Source of the DNA: Halosimplex salinum
GTDB taxonomy: Archaea; Halobacteriota; Halobacteria; Halobacteriales; Haloarculaceae
Assembly: GCF_003730195.1 (NCBI RefSeq)
Contig: NZ_QWGG01000013.1
Span: forward strand, 62,001 to 126,000
DNA length: 64,000 nucleotides
Direction of reading: 5' to 3'
This document shows, in pieces, positions 34,390-43,308 of this stretch. The translations under genes and the position numbers were made by a program. Each line of letters starts with the position of its first letter. The first letter of the stretch is position 1. Below the pieces are notes generated by a model. It was not told the DNA's origin, did no database searches, and was given only the letters and a program-made list of their open reading frames with translations.

Positions 34390-34559
34390 CTGGCGCAGGA
34401 ACCCCGAGTCAGGGGAAGAAAAACACCACGACACACGTCAAGTGTCGCCGGTGTGGCGAGAAGTCGTACCACGCAAAGAACAAAGTCTGTGCATCCTGCG
34501 GGTTCGGTAAGTCGGCCAAGCGACGAGATTACGCCTGGCAGGACAAAGCGGGCGAGTAG
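34386..34559 (+). CDS. rpl37e: 50S ribosomal protein L37e
   Basis: A 57-residue zinc-ribbon ribosomal protein: [32 protein letters not shown], broken into CRRC and CASC knuckles, is diagnostic. ATG at 34386 overlaps the lsm stop (ATGA). purF follows after only 3 bp, giving an lsm-rpl37e-purF unit. Confidence 0.97.
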   Translation: MTGAGTPSQGKKNTTTHVKCRRCGEKSYHAKNKVCASCGFGKSAKRRDYAWQDKAGE

Positions 34560-34562
34560 TAA

Positions 34563-35990
34563 ATGCACGAGAAGTGCGGCGTTGTCGGCATCTCCACCGC
34601 GGGCCGTGACGTCGCCCGCCCTCTCTACTATTCGCTCTACGCTCTCCAGCACCGCGGCCAGGAGTCCGCTGGTATCGTCACCCACGACGGGTTCCAGCAG
34701 TACGAACACGTCGAGATGGGCCTCGTCGGCGACGCCTTCGACGAGGACGATCTGGACTCGCTGAACGGGTCGAACGGTATCGGTCACGTCCGGTACCCGA
34801 CCTCCGGCAGCGTCAACAACTGCTGTGCCCAGCCGTTCTCCGTCTCGTTCAAGAGCGGGTCGCTCGGACTCGCCCACAACGGCAACCTCATCAACACCGA
34901 CGAGCTCCGCGAGGAGCTCGCGGCGCTGGGTCACGCGTTCACCTCCGACGGCGACACGGAGGTCATCGCTCACGACCTGGCGCGCAACCTCCTCGAGGAG
35001 GACCTCGTCAGGGCGGTCAAGCGAACGATGAGCCGCATCCACGGCTCGTACTCGCTGACGATCACCCACGACGAGACCGTGCTGGGCGTGCGGGACCCGC
35101 AGGGCAACCGACCGCTCTGTATCGGCGAACTCGAGGACGGCTACGTGCTCGCCTCCGAGAGCGCCGCCATCGACACGCTCGACGGCGAACTCGTCCGGGA
35201 CGTCAAACCCGGCGAACTCGTCGTCCTCCACGACGACGGGAGCGGGTTCGACACGTACCAGCTCGTCGAGACGGAACAGACCGCACACTGCTTCTTCGAG
35301 CACGTCTACTTCGCGCGACCGGACTCGGTCATCGACGACGAACTCGTCTACGAGGTGCGTCGCGACCTCGGCCGCGCGCTCTGGGAGGAGTCCGGTATCG
35401 AGACCGACGTGGTCATGCCCGTCCCCGACTCGGGCCGGTCGTTCGCCTCCGGGTACGCCGACGCGGCGCCCGAGGGCGTCGAGTTCGCGGAGGGACTGAT
35501 GAAGAACCGGTACGTCGGGCGGACGTTCATCATGCCCACGCAGGACGAGCGCGAACGCGCCGTCCGGCTGAAGCTCAACCCGATCAAGAGCACCGTCGAG
35601 GGCAAGACCGTGACCGTCATCGACGACTCCATCGTCCGCGGGACGACCTCCTCGCAGCTCGTGGAACTACTCTACGAGGCCGGCGCCGAGGAGGTCCACG
35701 TCCGGATCGGCGCGCCGCCGATCGTCGCGCCCTGTTACATGGGCATCGACATGGCGAGCCGTGAGGAGCTCATCGCGGCGGACCGGTCGGTCGAGGAGAT
35801 CCGGGAGGAGATCCAGGCCGACTCGCTCTCCTACCTCTCGATCGAGGCCATCGCGGAGTCGCTCCACAAGAGCGAGACGGACCTCTGTCTGGGCTGTGTG
35901 ACCGGCGAGTACCCCTACGACATCGAAGGGGAACAGACCGACCGCGACGTCCAGCGGCCCGTCGTCGGCCACTCCTCGGCCGACGACTGA
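34563..35990 (+). CDS. purF: amidophosphoribosyltransferase
   Basis: PurF converts PRPP and glutamine to phosphoribosylamine, the first committed step of purine synthesis. The 475 residues include the N-terminal glutamine hydrolase domain with Cys5 (MHEKCGVVGIST), so a four-residue leader is probably removed to expose the Cys, plus HRGQESAG and HNGNL. The phosphoribosyltransferase domain has the PRPP loop TVIDDSIVRGTTS. The C-terminus has CLGCVTGEYP. Its start follows the L37e stop by 3 bp. Confidence 0.96.
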   Translation: MHEKCGVVGISTAGRDVARPLYYSLYALQHRGQESAGIVTHDGFQQYEHVEMGLVGDAFDEDDLDSLNGSNGIGHVRYPTSGSVNNCCAQPFSVSFKSGSLGLAHNGNLINTDELREELAALGHAFTSDGDTEVIAHDLARNLLEEDLVRAVKRTMSRIHGSYSLTITHDETVLGVRDPQGNRPLCIGELEDGYVLASESAAIDTLDGELVRDVKPGELVVLHDDGSGFDTYQLVETEQTAHCFFEHVYFARPDSVIDDELVYEVRRDLGRALWEESGIETDVVMPVPDSGRSFASGYADAAPEGVEFAEGLMKNRYVGRTFIMPTQDERERAVRLKLNPIKSTVEGKTVTVIDDSIVRGTTSSQLVELLYEAGAEEVHVRIGAPPIVAPCYMGIDMASREELIAADRSVEEIREEIQADSLSYLSIEAIAESLHKSETDLCLGCVTGEYPYDIEGEQTDRDVQRPVVGHSSADD

Positions 35991-36023
35991 TTCGGCCCCT
36001 TCGCTCTTCGTTCGAACTGCTCC

Positions 36024-36215
36024 CTAGAAGTAGCTGAGCACGTCGATCCCGACGTCGAAGTGGTCGAGTACGACGTACCCCACGTAGATACCGACGATGC
36101 CGAGCACGCCGGCCGCGTTCGGCGGCGCTGGGATCGGGACGTTCAGAAATCGGAAGACCGCGCCGGTCAGAAAGCCGGTCACCAGTGCGAGGAGCACGGT
36201 CGAAACGGATACCAT
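36024..36215 (-). CDS. XapX domain small membrane protein
   Basis: A 63-residue protein with two helices (VLLALVTGFLTGAVFRFLN and AGVLGIVGIYVGYVVLD) separated by the PIPAPPN turn typical of XapX proteins. Role unknown; XapX proteins are tiny membrane proteins seen in bacteria and archaea. The ATG at 36215 is the first one that fits the family length; the frame continues upstream without support. It converges on purF. Confidence 0.8.
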   Translation of the reverse strand: MVSVSTVLLALVTGFLTGAVFRFLNVPIPAPPNAAGVLGIVGIYVGYVVLDHFDVGIDVLSYF

Positions 36216-36631
36216 ACCCCGCCGTAGAGGCGGTTGCCACTCACGTGTTTCGACACGTCGCCGCGACGACGGCCTCACGGCGTCGTCACTGGTCGGGTGA
36301 CGCACGTAGGAAAGGTGGGGTGGGTGGGTGTGGGGGTGGGGTGGGTGTGGCACCGTGCTGGTGCCGCATTTTGTCACATGAGGTGGGATGATATGAAAGT
36401 TGGGGTCAAGAAATCAGATTTGATACTCCAATACGACTTCGGCCCGACATCTGGAAGGGGTACCGCTACATGGCGAATACGTCCTCTCTATGGCGCCCGT
36501 CGATATCCTCGACTAGTTCTCATCTCTGTGAATCAGGGCGAAATCTACTTGCATCGGGTGACGAATCGTTCGACAATGAGGGCGATCAGACCGCACGGCG
36601 ACGGAGGCGTGTCGACGCCGGGGGCGGGCGG
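36216..36631. other. 416-bp intergenic region with G-tract and lower-GC segment
   Basis: No convincing full-size gene. It holds six closely spaced runs of three or more G (36317-36345), then a stretch of about 200 bp with clearly lower GC than the neighbourhood (from 36360), and a 19-codon upstream frame (36576-36635) that ends on the response regulator's start codon. It is the shared upstream region of two divergent genes. Confidence 0.6.
36317..36345 (+). other. potential G-quadruplex tract
   Basis: Six G runs (36317-36320, 36322-36324, 36326-36328, 36332-36336, 36338-36341, 36343-36345) separated by loops of 1-3 bases, mostly single T. This meets common quadruplex rules several times over. 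It is about 100 bp upstream of the XapX gene and 290 bp before the response regulator gene. Confidence 0.7.
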
Positions 36632-36635
36632 ATGA
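36576..36635 (+). CDS. possible 19-codon upstream leader frame
   Basis: ATG at 36576 opens a short frame, MRAIRPHGDGG then VSTPGAGG, whose TGA overlaps the response regulator ATG as ATGA. There is no homology support, and chance is a real alternative. If translated it would couple translation into the regulator gene. Confidence 0.25.
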   Translation: MRAIRPHGDGGVSTPGAGG

Positions 36636-37237
36636 CGGCGGAGCCGACGGTGCTGATCGTCGACGACAGTCGGCCGATCGCGGACACCTACGCGCAGTTC
36701 CTCGCGGACGATTACGATGTCGAGGCGGTGTACAGCGGCGAGGCGGCGCTCGAAGCGCTCGGTCCCGGTGTCGAGGTCGTGTTGCTCGACCGGCGGATGC
36801 CGGGGCTGGCGGGCGACAACGTGCTTACACGCGTTCAGGAGCGCGCGCTCGACTGTCGCGTGGTCATGGTCACCGCCGTCGCCCCGACGGCCGACGTCGT
36901 GGACCTCCCGTTCGACGAGTACCTCGTCAAGCCGGTCGGGCGGGCGGAACTCGTCGCCGTCGTCGACGAGATGGTTCGGCGAGCGACCTACGACGACGCC
37001 CTCCGGCGGTTCCTCGCGCTCGCCTCGAAGAAGGCGACGCTCGAAGCGAGGGTCGGGGACGCCACGCTCGCCGAGAACGACGCCTACGTCCGCATCGAGC
37101 GGCGACTGGCCGAGCAGCGCGAGGAACTCGGCATCGAGACGGAGGCGCTGGAGCGCGTGGTCGGCGGAGACTCGCCCGACATCGTGGAGACGGACGGCCG
37201 AGAGACGGTGGAACTCGACCGACCCGACTCACAGTGA
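36632..37237 (+). CDS. HalX-domain response regulator
   Basis: A 201-residue regulator. The receiver domain has acidic pair D11-D12, phosphoacceptor D53 (VVLLDRRMPG), T81 region and K100 (EYLVKPVG). The C-terminal 70 residues (YDDALRRFLALASKKATLEA, ENDAYVRIERRLAEQREELG) are the HalX domain, a haloarchaeal helical output module. No cognate kinase is adjacent. Its end overlaps GTG 37234 of the following winged-helix frame, so the two may be linked. Confidence 0.9.
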   Translation: MTAEPTVLIVDDSRPIADTYAQFLADDYDVEAVYSGEAALEALGPGVEVVLLDRRMPGLAGDNVLTRVQERALDCRVVMVTAVAPTADVVDLPFDEYLVKPVGRAELVAVVDEMVRRATYDDALRRFLALASKKATLEARVGDATLAENDAYVRIERRLAEQREELGIETEALERVVGGDSPDIVETDGRETVELDRPDSQ

Positions 37238-37302
37238 CGGACACGCTGGCTTCGGCGGGTACTCCGGTACGCTTACGGAGTGTGCTCCGTTGCGAGTTGG
37301 TA

Positions 37303-37623
37303 ATGGAGGGGACCCTCTGGCACGTGCTCACGGGCACGCGCGGGGGCCGAAACCGCATCCGGGTCCTCCAGGCGATCGACGACAGGCCGCGCAACGCGCA
37401 CCAGCTGGCCGACGACCTCGACTACAAGACGGTCAGGCACCACTTCGACGTGTTGCTGGACAACGACATCGTCGACAAGAGCGGCGACGTGGTCGCCGAC
37501 TACGACGTGGCGCTGCGCGGTGGCGCCGTCTACACGGCGTTCGCCCAGGGGTATCTCACGCCGGACGACGAACCGGCCGACGAGGCCTTCGATCTCAACG
37601 TCGTCCGGGACGCGAGCTACTGA
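37303..37623 (+). CDS. winged-helix DNA-binding protein
   Basis: A 106-residue regulator with the typical haloarchaeal pattern EGTLWHVLTGTRGGRNRIRVLQAI, then RPRNAHQLADDLDYKTVRHHFDVLLD as the recognition helix. ATG at 37303 fits family starts and lies about 28 bp after GCTTACGG (37271-37278). A longer form from GTG 37234, coupled to the response regulator stop, is also possible. Targets unknown. Confidence 0.85.
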   Translation: MEGTLWHVLTGTRGGRNRIRVLQAIDDRPRNAHQLADDLDYKTVRHHFDVLLDNDIVDKSGDVVADYDVALRGGAVYTAFAQGYLTPDDEPADEAFDLNVVRDASY

Positions 37624-37762
37624 CCCGGTCCCCGACCACTTCGGCCCGCCGCCGCCCCCGGTTCCGGCAGGCCGCTCTTCGGAACCGTAGATATGGCCGC
37701 CCGTATCCTTCGGATGCACAACGAAAATCGCATTCAATCAGTGGTGTGTAGATAGCGACACG

Positions 37763-37801
37763 ATGGACGCTCGAAGACGCGGGTGGTCGGTCCGGCGATG
37801 A
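37763..37801 (+). CDS. possible 12-codon Arg-rich upstream leader frame
   Basis: ATG GAC GCT CGA AGA CGC and seven further codons, ending in TGA that overlaps the MFS start as ATGA. It encodes MDARRRGWSVRR, with five Arg in twelve residues. No homology is expected at this length; coincidence cannot be excluded. Confidence 0.25.
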   Translation: MDARRRGWSVRR

Positions 37802-39114
37802 ACCGAAACGACCGGTCGATCACCGCGTTCGTCATGGCCGGCCACGGACTGGTTCACACGTACGAACTGGCGGTGCCGATACTGCTGACCGTCTGGCTCG
37901 TCGAGTTCCCCGTCACGTCGGCGACGCTCGGCACCGTCGTCGCCGTCGGGTACGGCCTGTTCGGCGTGGGCGCCCTCCCCGCGGGCCTCCTCGTCGACCG
38001 CTTCGGCTCCCGCGTACTCGTCGTCGCGTGCATGCTCGGGATGGGGCTCTCCTTCCTCCTGTTGAGCGTGCTCCCGGGCGTCGCGGGCGTCGCAGTCGCA
38101 CTCGCTCTCTGGGGCATCGCCGCCAGCGTCTACCACCCCGCCGGTCTGACGCTGATCAGCAAGGGCGTCGAAGCGCGCGGTGCCGCGTTCGCCTACCACG
38201 GGATGGCCGCCAACGCCGGCAACGTCGCCGGCCCCTTCCTGACCGCGCTCCTGCTGGTCGTCGTCGACTGGCGCGTGGCGGTCGCGGCTCTCGCGGTCCC
38301 GGCGCTCGCGGCGAGTCTCGTCGGGCTGCGCGTGGAGTTCGACGAGACCGCGGCGATGGCGGCCACCGACGGAGGCTCCGCGAACGGCGTGACCGGCGGT
38401 TCCTCGGGACGCGACGAGCGCCGGCAAACAGACGGTGGCGAGACGCCGGAGGCGAACGTCGAGTCGCTCTCGGAGTTCCTCTCGGCCTCTCGTGGGCTGT
38501 GTACCGTCGGATTCCTTACGGTGTTAGCCCTCGTGATGTTCAACGGTCTGTACTACCGCGGCATGTTGACCTTCCTCCCCGGACTGCTGAGCGACTTCCT
38601 CGAACCGCTGGTCGGCGCGGCGGGCGGGGCCGGACTCGGTCCGGTCGCCGACGGAGCGGTCGCCGGGGAGTTCGGCCTCTCCCGGTATCTGTACACCGGG
38701 TTGCTCGCCGTCGGCATCGGCGGCCAGTACGTCGGCGGGCGACTCACCGACGCCGTCGCGCCCGAGAAGGGACTGGCCGCGGTACTCACGTCGCTCGTCG
38801 TGATCGCCGTCCTGTTCGTCCCCGCGTCGCGCTCGCTTCCGGCTTTGATCGCGGTCAGCGTCGCGCTCGGCTTCGCGCTGTTCGGGATGCAACCGCTCAC
38901 CCAGGCGGCCATCGCGAAGTACTCCCCGCCCGAACACCGGGGGCTCTCCTTCGGCTACACGTATCTCGCCATCTTCGGCATCGGCGCGCTCGGCGCCTCG
39001 GTCACGGGGGCGGCGCTCACGTACGGCTCGACCCAGGTGCTCTTTCTCCTGCTCGCCGGGTTCGCGGCCGCCGCGCTCGCGCTCGCCCTCTCGCTCGTCG
39101 TCCGCGGTCGGTGA
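37798..39114 (+). CDS. major facilitator superfamily transporter
   Basis: A 438-residue membrane carrier with about 12 helices split by a central hydrophilic loop (about 185-235) rich in Gly, Ser, Asp and Glu. The loop between helices 2 and 3 reads LLVDRFGSRVLV, the MFS GxxxDRxGxR motif, and the second half has YVGGRLTDAVAPEKG. The ATG at 37798 is preferred over GTG 15 bp upstream. Substrate cannot be read from sequence; no linked catabolic gene is adjacent. Confidence 0.85.
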   Translation: MNRNDRSITAFVMAGHGLVHTYELAVPILLTVWLVEFPVTSATLGTVVAVGYGLFGVGALPAGLLVDRFGSRVLVVACMLGMGLSFLLLSVLPGVAGVAVALALWGIAASVYHPAGLTLISKGVEARGAAFAYHGMAANAGNVAGPFLTALLLVVVDWRVAVAALAVPALAASLVGLRVEFDETAAMAATDGGSANGVTGGSSGRDERRQTDGGETPEANVESLSEFLSASRGLCTVGFLTVLALVMFNGLYYRGMLTFLPGLLSDFLEPLVGAAGGAGLGPVADGAVAGEFGLSRYLYTGLLAVGIGGQYVGGRLTDAVAPEKGLAAVLTSLVVIAVLFVPASRSLPALIAVSVALGFALFGMQPLTQAAIAKYSPPEHRGLSFGYTYLAIFGIGALGASVTGAALTYGSTQVLFLLLAGFAAAALALALSLVVRGR

Positions 39115-39190
39115 GCGCAGCGTCCGCGGACCGAACGGTCTCCGCTCACCGGTTCCATCGTCGCCACGCTCGCTGCGTTCGCGTGACTCC

Positions 39191-39310
39191 CGAGGGACTG
39201 CACCTGCACGTCCGTCCCCGACGGAGAGGGATAGCCGTCGCTCGCTACGTCGCTTCGGTAGGAAATTTGCGTGGGTGCAGTCCCAAGGGAATGCACCTGC
39301 ACTTCCGTCC
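39191..39310. repeat. 27-bp direct repeat pair downstream of tRNA-Leu
   Basis: Two 27-base copies at 39191-39217 and 39284-39310 match at 24 positions, sharing TGCACCTGCAC. Between them CGTGGGTGCAGTCCC (39270-39284) is a near inverse of the first copy. The pair lies just beyond the 3' end of the tRNA gene and after the MFS gene. Confidence 0.7.
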
Positions 39311-39329
39311 GCGGTGAGCGGACTGGTAG

Positions 39330-39414
<85 letters not shown>

Positions 39415-39561
39415 ACCGGGTGTCTGTCTGCCTGCGATTATTGGTTGCCTTGGCCCCGATAAAAGCCCTTTCGTTTACGTCCGACGACTCCGGTCGTCTG
39501 TCAGGTCATACGGACGAGAGAAAACGGGTCATTCAAATAGGGCCTACCCACTACCCCCCAT

Positions 39562-40068
39562 ATGGCGAAGTACTCGACCGGTGGCGCCGGCTCCAGCGCC
39601 AGCGACAGTTGCGAACTCTGCGGCGCGGAGAACGTCGACCTCCAGACCGCGAACGTCGCGGGCGCGACGCTCAGCGTCTGTTCCGACTGCGCCCAGCACG
39701 ACGAGACACAGTCGAGCGGGTCGGGCGGCGACAGCGGTCGCGACGGCGACCGCAACCGGAAGAAACGGGCCGCCCAGAACACCGCCCGCATGCAGGACGC
39801 GACCCGGACGGACACCTCTCACTGGGAGGACGGCGCGGACTACGACGACGACCAGCTCCCCTACCTCGTGAACGACTACGGCGACGTGCTCGTCGAAGCC
39901 CGACAGGACGCCGGCCTCCAGACCGCCGAACTCGCCGACGCCATCGACGCCGAGGAGTCCGACGTGCTCGCGGTCGAACAGGGCCGCGCCACGCAAGCCA
40001 ACGTCGGCGGCTCGCTGATCGGCGCCCTCGAAGCGGAACTCGACGTCGAACTCGTCGACTCGAACTGA
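39562..40068 (+). CDS. archaeal multiprotein bridging factor 1 (aMBF1)
   Basis: A 168-residue protein: an N-terminal zinc ribbon (CELC at 17-20, CSDC at 40-43), a basic linker (RDGDRNRKKRAAQ), and a C-terminal Cro/C1-type helix-turn-helix (ARQDAGLQTAELADAI, VLAVEQGRATQANVGGSLI). aMBF1 is the archaeal counterpart of eukaryotic MBF1 and has been linked to ribosomes. CATTCAAATAG at 39530-39540 lies about 27 bp before the ATG, giving a leaderless start. Confidence 0.93.
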   Translation: MAKYSTGGAGSSASDSCELCGAENVDLQTANVAGATLSVCSDCAQHDETQSSGSGGDSGRDGDRNRKKRAAQNTARMQDATRTDTSHWEDGADYDDDQLPYLVNDYGDVLVEARQDAGLQTAELADAIDAEESDVLAVEQGRATQANVGGSLIGALEAELDVELVDSN

Positions 40069-40147
40069 ACGGTCCCACCGGTCCCCGTCGGTGTTTTCAG
40101 AACGAGAAACCACTCGAAGAACATTTAGTGGTGTCGTGTAAACAGGC

Positions 40148-41170
40148 GTGACAGATAGGGGTGAGGTAATGTTCGACCAGTCCGGCGGGGAGACAGGGGT
40201 TCTCGGGGTGTCGACACCGGTCGGTGTGACGATCATGGTCGTCATCGTCGTCCTGCTCGCGACGCTGGTGACCGTCCTGACGACCGACATCGCGCGCTCG
40301 ACGCAGGAGGGGTCACAGGTTCACGGCGTCGGGACGTTCGACATCGAATTCGAGGAGGGCGGCGCCGACAGTCTCAAGGTCGCCCCCAAATCGCTCAGAA
40401 ACGAAGATTCCACGTACATTCTGGAAGTCAACGACAACCGCGTCTACCGGTGGGACGGTCACGAACGGCTCGATTTCAGCTGTCTGTACCCCGGCGACCA
40501 CATCGAGATCCTCTCGAAAGAGGGCGATACGACGTACCCGGTCACGGACCATCGGATGGAGCGTGCGCTCGCGTGCGACCGGATCAGACCGCTCCCGGAG
40601 AAGTTCGAGTACGCCTACATCGACAACGCGACCGACAGCCAGAAGGTCCGCGTCCAGCCGGACTTCACGTTCGGTATCGAGATCGACCCCGACGGGACGG
40701 GGCCGGATCGGACGATGGGCAACTCGGTCGCGAAGAAGGACATCGGGACGATTCCGGTGACCAACCACTGGCACTACATCAGACGGTACGATAGATCGAT
40801 CGAGGGGTTCTCACCGCCGGTCTGGGTCATCGTGATGACCGACAACGTCCACTGGAACAGCGTCGGTGGCGGTCTGAACTGGACCGACGACCCGTCGGAC
40901 GAACCCGGAAAGGACGCCTACACACGGAGCGGGAGCGATATCATCCTCGACCCGAGCGGGAGCGAGCCGACCAACGACATCTACATGGTGTTCAAACCCG
41001 GCTGTTCCGGCAGCAAGCTCAAGATAATCGACGTGTCTGCGGGGTACACGAACCGGATATACATCAACGGCAAAGTGGCCGTTCCGGACACGTACCCCTA
41101 CAATACGGGGGCCAAATCCACACCAGTCACGCTGAGCGCGCCCGCGGTCAACTGCCCGTCGAGTCCCTGA
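40148..41170 (+). CDS. type IV pilin N-domain-like exported protein
   Basis: A 340-residue protein with one N-terminal hydrophobic helix ([20 protein letters not shown]) after [12 protein letters not shown], the pattern of haloarchaeal pilin/archaellin-like prepilins. The rest is an extracytoplasmic region with strand-like segments and two Cys pairs ([26 protein letters not shown]). GTG at 40148 lies about 24 bp after CATTTAG; an ATG seven codons later has GAGGT upstream and is the alternative. No pilus assembly genes are nearby. Confidence 0.7.
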   Translation: MTDRGEVMFDQSGGETGVLGVSTPVGVTIMVVIVVLLATLVTVLTTDIARSTQEGSQVHGVGTFDIEFEEGGADSLKVAPKSLRNEDSTYILEVNDNRVYRWDGHERLDFSCLYPGDHIEILSKEGDTTYPVTDHRMERALACDRIRPLPEKFEYAYIDNATDSQKVRVQPDFTFGIEIDPDGTGPDRTMGNSVAKKDIGTIPVTNHWHYIRRYDRSIEGFSPPVWVIVMTDNVHWNSVGGGLNWTDDPSDEPGKDAYTRSGSDIILDPSGSEPTNDIYMVFKPGCSGSKLKIIDVSAGYTNRIYINGKVAVPDTYPYNTGAKSTPVTLSAPAVNCPSSP

Positions 41171-41235
41171 CCCCCGAGTCCCTGACCGCCGGGACGGTCG
41201 GGCAATTTTTGCCGTCGCTCGCCGAAGACAGCCGC

Positions 41236-42372
41236 ATGGAGCTTTCGGCCACGCAGGAAGCGATCCGCGAGACGGTCCGCGAGTTCGCGGACGAGGAGAT
41301 CCGGCCGGTCGCCGCCGAGGCCGACCGTGACGGCGCCTTCCCGGAGCAGGTATGGGACGGCCTCGCCGAGTTGGACCTGACCGGGCTGACCGTCCCCGAG
41401 GAGTACGGCGGGTTCGACGCCGACCGGCTGACCTACGCGGTCGTCAACGAGGAGGTCGCCGCCGGGTCGCTCGCGGTCGCGACCGCCCTGTCGGTCCACT
41501 GCCTCGCCACGTCCTGTCTCGCCGAGTTCGGGGAGGCGTCCGTCCGCGAGGAGTGGCTCCCGGAGATGGTCGACGGCCGGCCCGTCGGCGCGTTCGCGCT
41601 CTCGGAACCCGACGCTGGGTCGAACCCGGCCGAGATGTCCACGACCGCGCGCGAGACCGACGACGGGGACGAGTACGTCATCGACGGGAAGAAACAGTGG
41701 ATCACGAACGGCGAGCGCGCGGGCGTCGCGGTCGTCTTCGCGAAGACCGACCCCGACGACCCCGGGTCGGTGACGCAGTTCCTCGTCCCGACCGACGCGG
41801 ACGGCCTCGAGGTCGGGAAGAAAGAGGAGAAACTCGGCCTGCGGGCCAGCGATACGACCAGTCTCGTGTTCGACGAGGTGCGTGTGCCGGCGCGCTACCG
41901 GCTCACCGAACCGGGGCGGGGACTCGCTGCGGCCTTCGCTATCCTGACGGGCGGCCGGATCGGGATCGCCGCCCAGTCCGTCGGGCTGGCACGGGCCGCA
42001 CTGGACGAGGCCGTGGCCTACGCAGGCGAACGCGAGCAGTTCGACCGGCCGATCGGCGACATCCAGTCGATCCGGCACAAGCTCGCGGACATGTGGACGG
42101 ACGTGCGGGCGGCGCGGGCGCTGACGTGGCAGGCCGCGATGGCGCAGGACCGCGGCGAGGACGCGCGGACCGCGGCGAGCGTCGCGAAGTACTTCGCCAG
42201 CGAGGCGGCGGTCGACGTGACCAACGAGGCCGTCCAGATCCACGGCGGCTACGGCTACACGACCGACTTCCCGGTCGAGCGGTTGTACCGCGACGCGAAG
42301 GTGACGACCATCTACGAGGGGACCAGCCAGATCCAGAAGAACATCATCGCCCGCGACCTGCTCGGCGAGTAG
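41236..42372 (+). CDS. acyl-CoA dehydrogenase
   Basis: A 378-residue FAD-dependent dehydrogenase that introduces the alpha-beta double bond in acyl-CoAs, passing electrons to [25 protein letters not shown], and C-terminal [28 protein letters not shown], with the probable catalytic Glu in IYEGT, are diagnostic. ATG at 41236 lies about 30 bp after CAATTTTTG. A paralogue sits at 61.7 kb. Chain-length preference is unknown. Confidence 0.93.
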   Translation: MELSATQEAIRETVREFADEEIRPVAAEADRDGAFPEQVWDGLAELDLTGLTVPEEYGGFDADRLTYAVVNEEVAAGSLAVATALSVHCLATSCLAEFGEASVREEWLPEMVDGRPVGAFALSEPDAGSNPAEMSTTARETDDGDEYVIDGKKQWITNGERAGVAVVFAKTDPDDPGSVTQFLVPTDADGLEVGKKEEKLGLRASDTTSLVFDEVRVPARYRLTEPGRGLAAAFAILTGGRIGIAAQSVGLARAALDEAVAYAGEREQFDRPIGDIQSIRHKLADMWTDVRAARALTWQAAMAQDRGEDARTAASVAKYFASEAAVDVTNEAVQIHGGYGYTTDFPVERLYRDAKVTTIYEGTSQIQKNIIARDLLGE

Positions 42373-42447
42373 CTGTTCGACCCGCCGCCCCGCCGTCGGT
42401 CGATCGCTGTCGAAGCGCATTTGCGGACCAGGCGCCTATCGCCGCTC

Positions 42448-42975
42448 GTGACGGAGTACGACGCGATCGTTTACGACCTGGACGGCACGCTCGTCCGACT
42501 CGACGTGGACTGGGCGGACGTGGCCGAGCGCTGTGCGGCGATCCTCCGCGCCCGGGGCCACGACGTGTCCGACGCGAACATCTGGGACATGCGGGAGCTC
42601 GCGGCGGCTGACGGCCTGCTGGACAGGGTCGACGGCGCCATCGCCGAGTTCGAACGCGAAGGCGCCCGGAGCGCGGGCCGACTGGCGCTCGCCGAGGACC
42701 TCCCGCACTCGGTGCCCGTCGGCGTCTGTTCGCTGAACTGCGAGGCGTCGTGTCGGATCGCCCTCGAACTCCACGGGCTCGACGGACACGTCGACGCGGT
42801 CGTCGGCCGTGACTCTCACGAGACGGTCAAGCCCGACCCCGGCCCGCTGTTGCACGCCGTCGAGTTGCTCGGGGCCGACCCGGCGCGGTCGCTGTTCGTC
42901 GGCGACTCCGAGTCCGACAGAGAAGCGGCCCGCGCCGCCGGACTCGACTTCCAGTGGGTGGAGGACAGGGTCTGA
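42448..42975 (+). CDS. HAD-superfamily hydrolase
   Basis: A 175-residue phosphatase-like protein with motif I YDLDGTLV, motif II around VGVCSLN, motif III KPDPGPLL and motif IV VGDSESDREAA. The helical cap is short, so it may act on a small phosphate ester. GTG at 42448 begins VTEYDAIVYDLDGT and lies about 28 bp after GCATTTGC. A TTG nine codons upstream is less likely. Substrate unknown. Confidence 0.88.
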   Translation: MTEYDAIVYDLDGTLVRLDVDWADVAERCAAILRARGHDVSDANIWDMRELAAADGLLDRVDGAIAEFEREGARSAGRLALAEDLPHSVPVGVCSLNCEASCRIALELHGLDGHVDAVVGRDSHETVKPDPGPLLHAVELLGADPARSLFVGDSESDREAARAAGLDFQWVEDRV

Positions 42976-43002
42976 CCCGCGAGCACGCCTCGAGACGGCC
43001 GC

Positions 43003-43260
43003 TCAGTCGGTGTGGTGGCGCTCGTAGACGAACACGGAGAGTGCGGTGAGTATCCAGACGACGGCACCGACGCGGACGGCGAACAGCGCGCGATCGGTCC
43101 AGCTGGTCAACTCGACGGCGAGCGAGAGGGCCGCGACGAGGGGCGCTCCCGCGAGGATCGTGACCACGAACGTGATCTGCATCACTCGCCCGTAGTCGAC
43201 GCCCTCCGGGTCTGTCTCCTCGACGCGCGCTGGCACGTGCGACGTTTCCGACGACAGCAC
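43003..43260 (-). CDS. small membrane protein (DUF5822-like)
   Basis: An 85-residue protein with ETDPEGVDYGRVMQITFVVT at the start of helix 1, a second helix (VRVGAVVWILTALSVFV) and a basic end (YERHHTD). It resembles haloarchaeal proteins I recall as DUF5822. GTG at 43260 is the assumed start; an internal GTG (VPARVEETD) is possible. It converges on the HAD gene. Role unknown. Confidence 0.7.
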   Translation of the reverse strand: MLSSETSHVPARVEETDPEGVDYGRVMQITFVVTILAGAPLVAALSLAVELTSWTDRALFAVRVGAVVWILTALSVFVYERHHTD

Positions 43261-43308
43261 CTTGAGTGCCCTGTTTTCCGCTGACCTCCGAACCTCCCTC
43301 GATCGTAT

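Noticed and set aside
39191-39310. att sites of an integrated element at tRNA-Leu
   Set aside because: The repeats do not duplicate the tRNA 3' end, only 93 bp separate them, and no integrase gene is present.
41157-41190. Short duplicated GAGTCCCTGACC sequence after the pilin-like gene
   Set aside because: Two copies of a 12-bp string near a stop codon are too little to argue for function.
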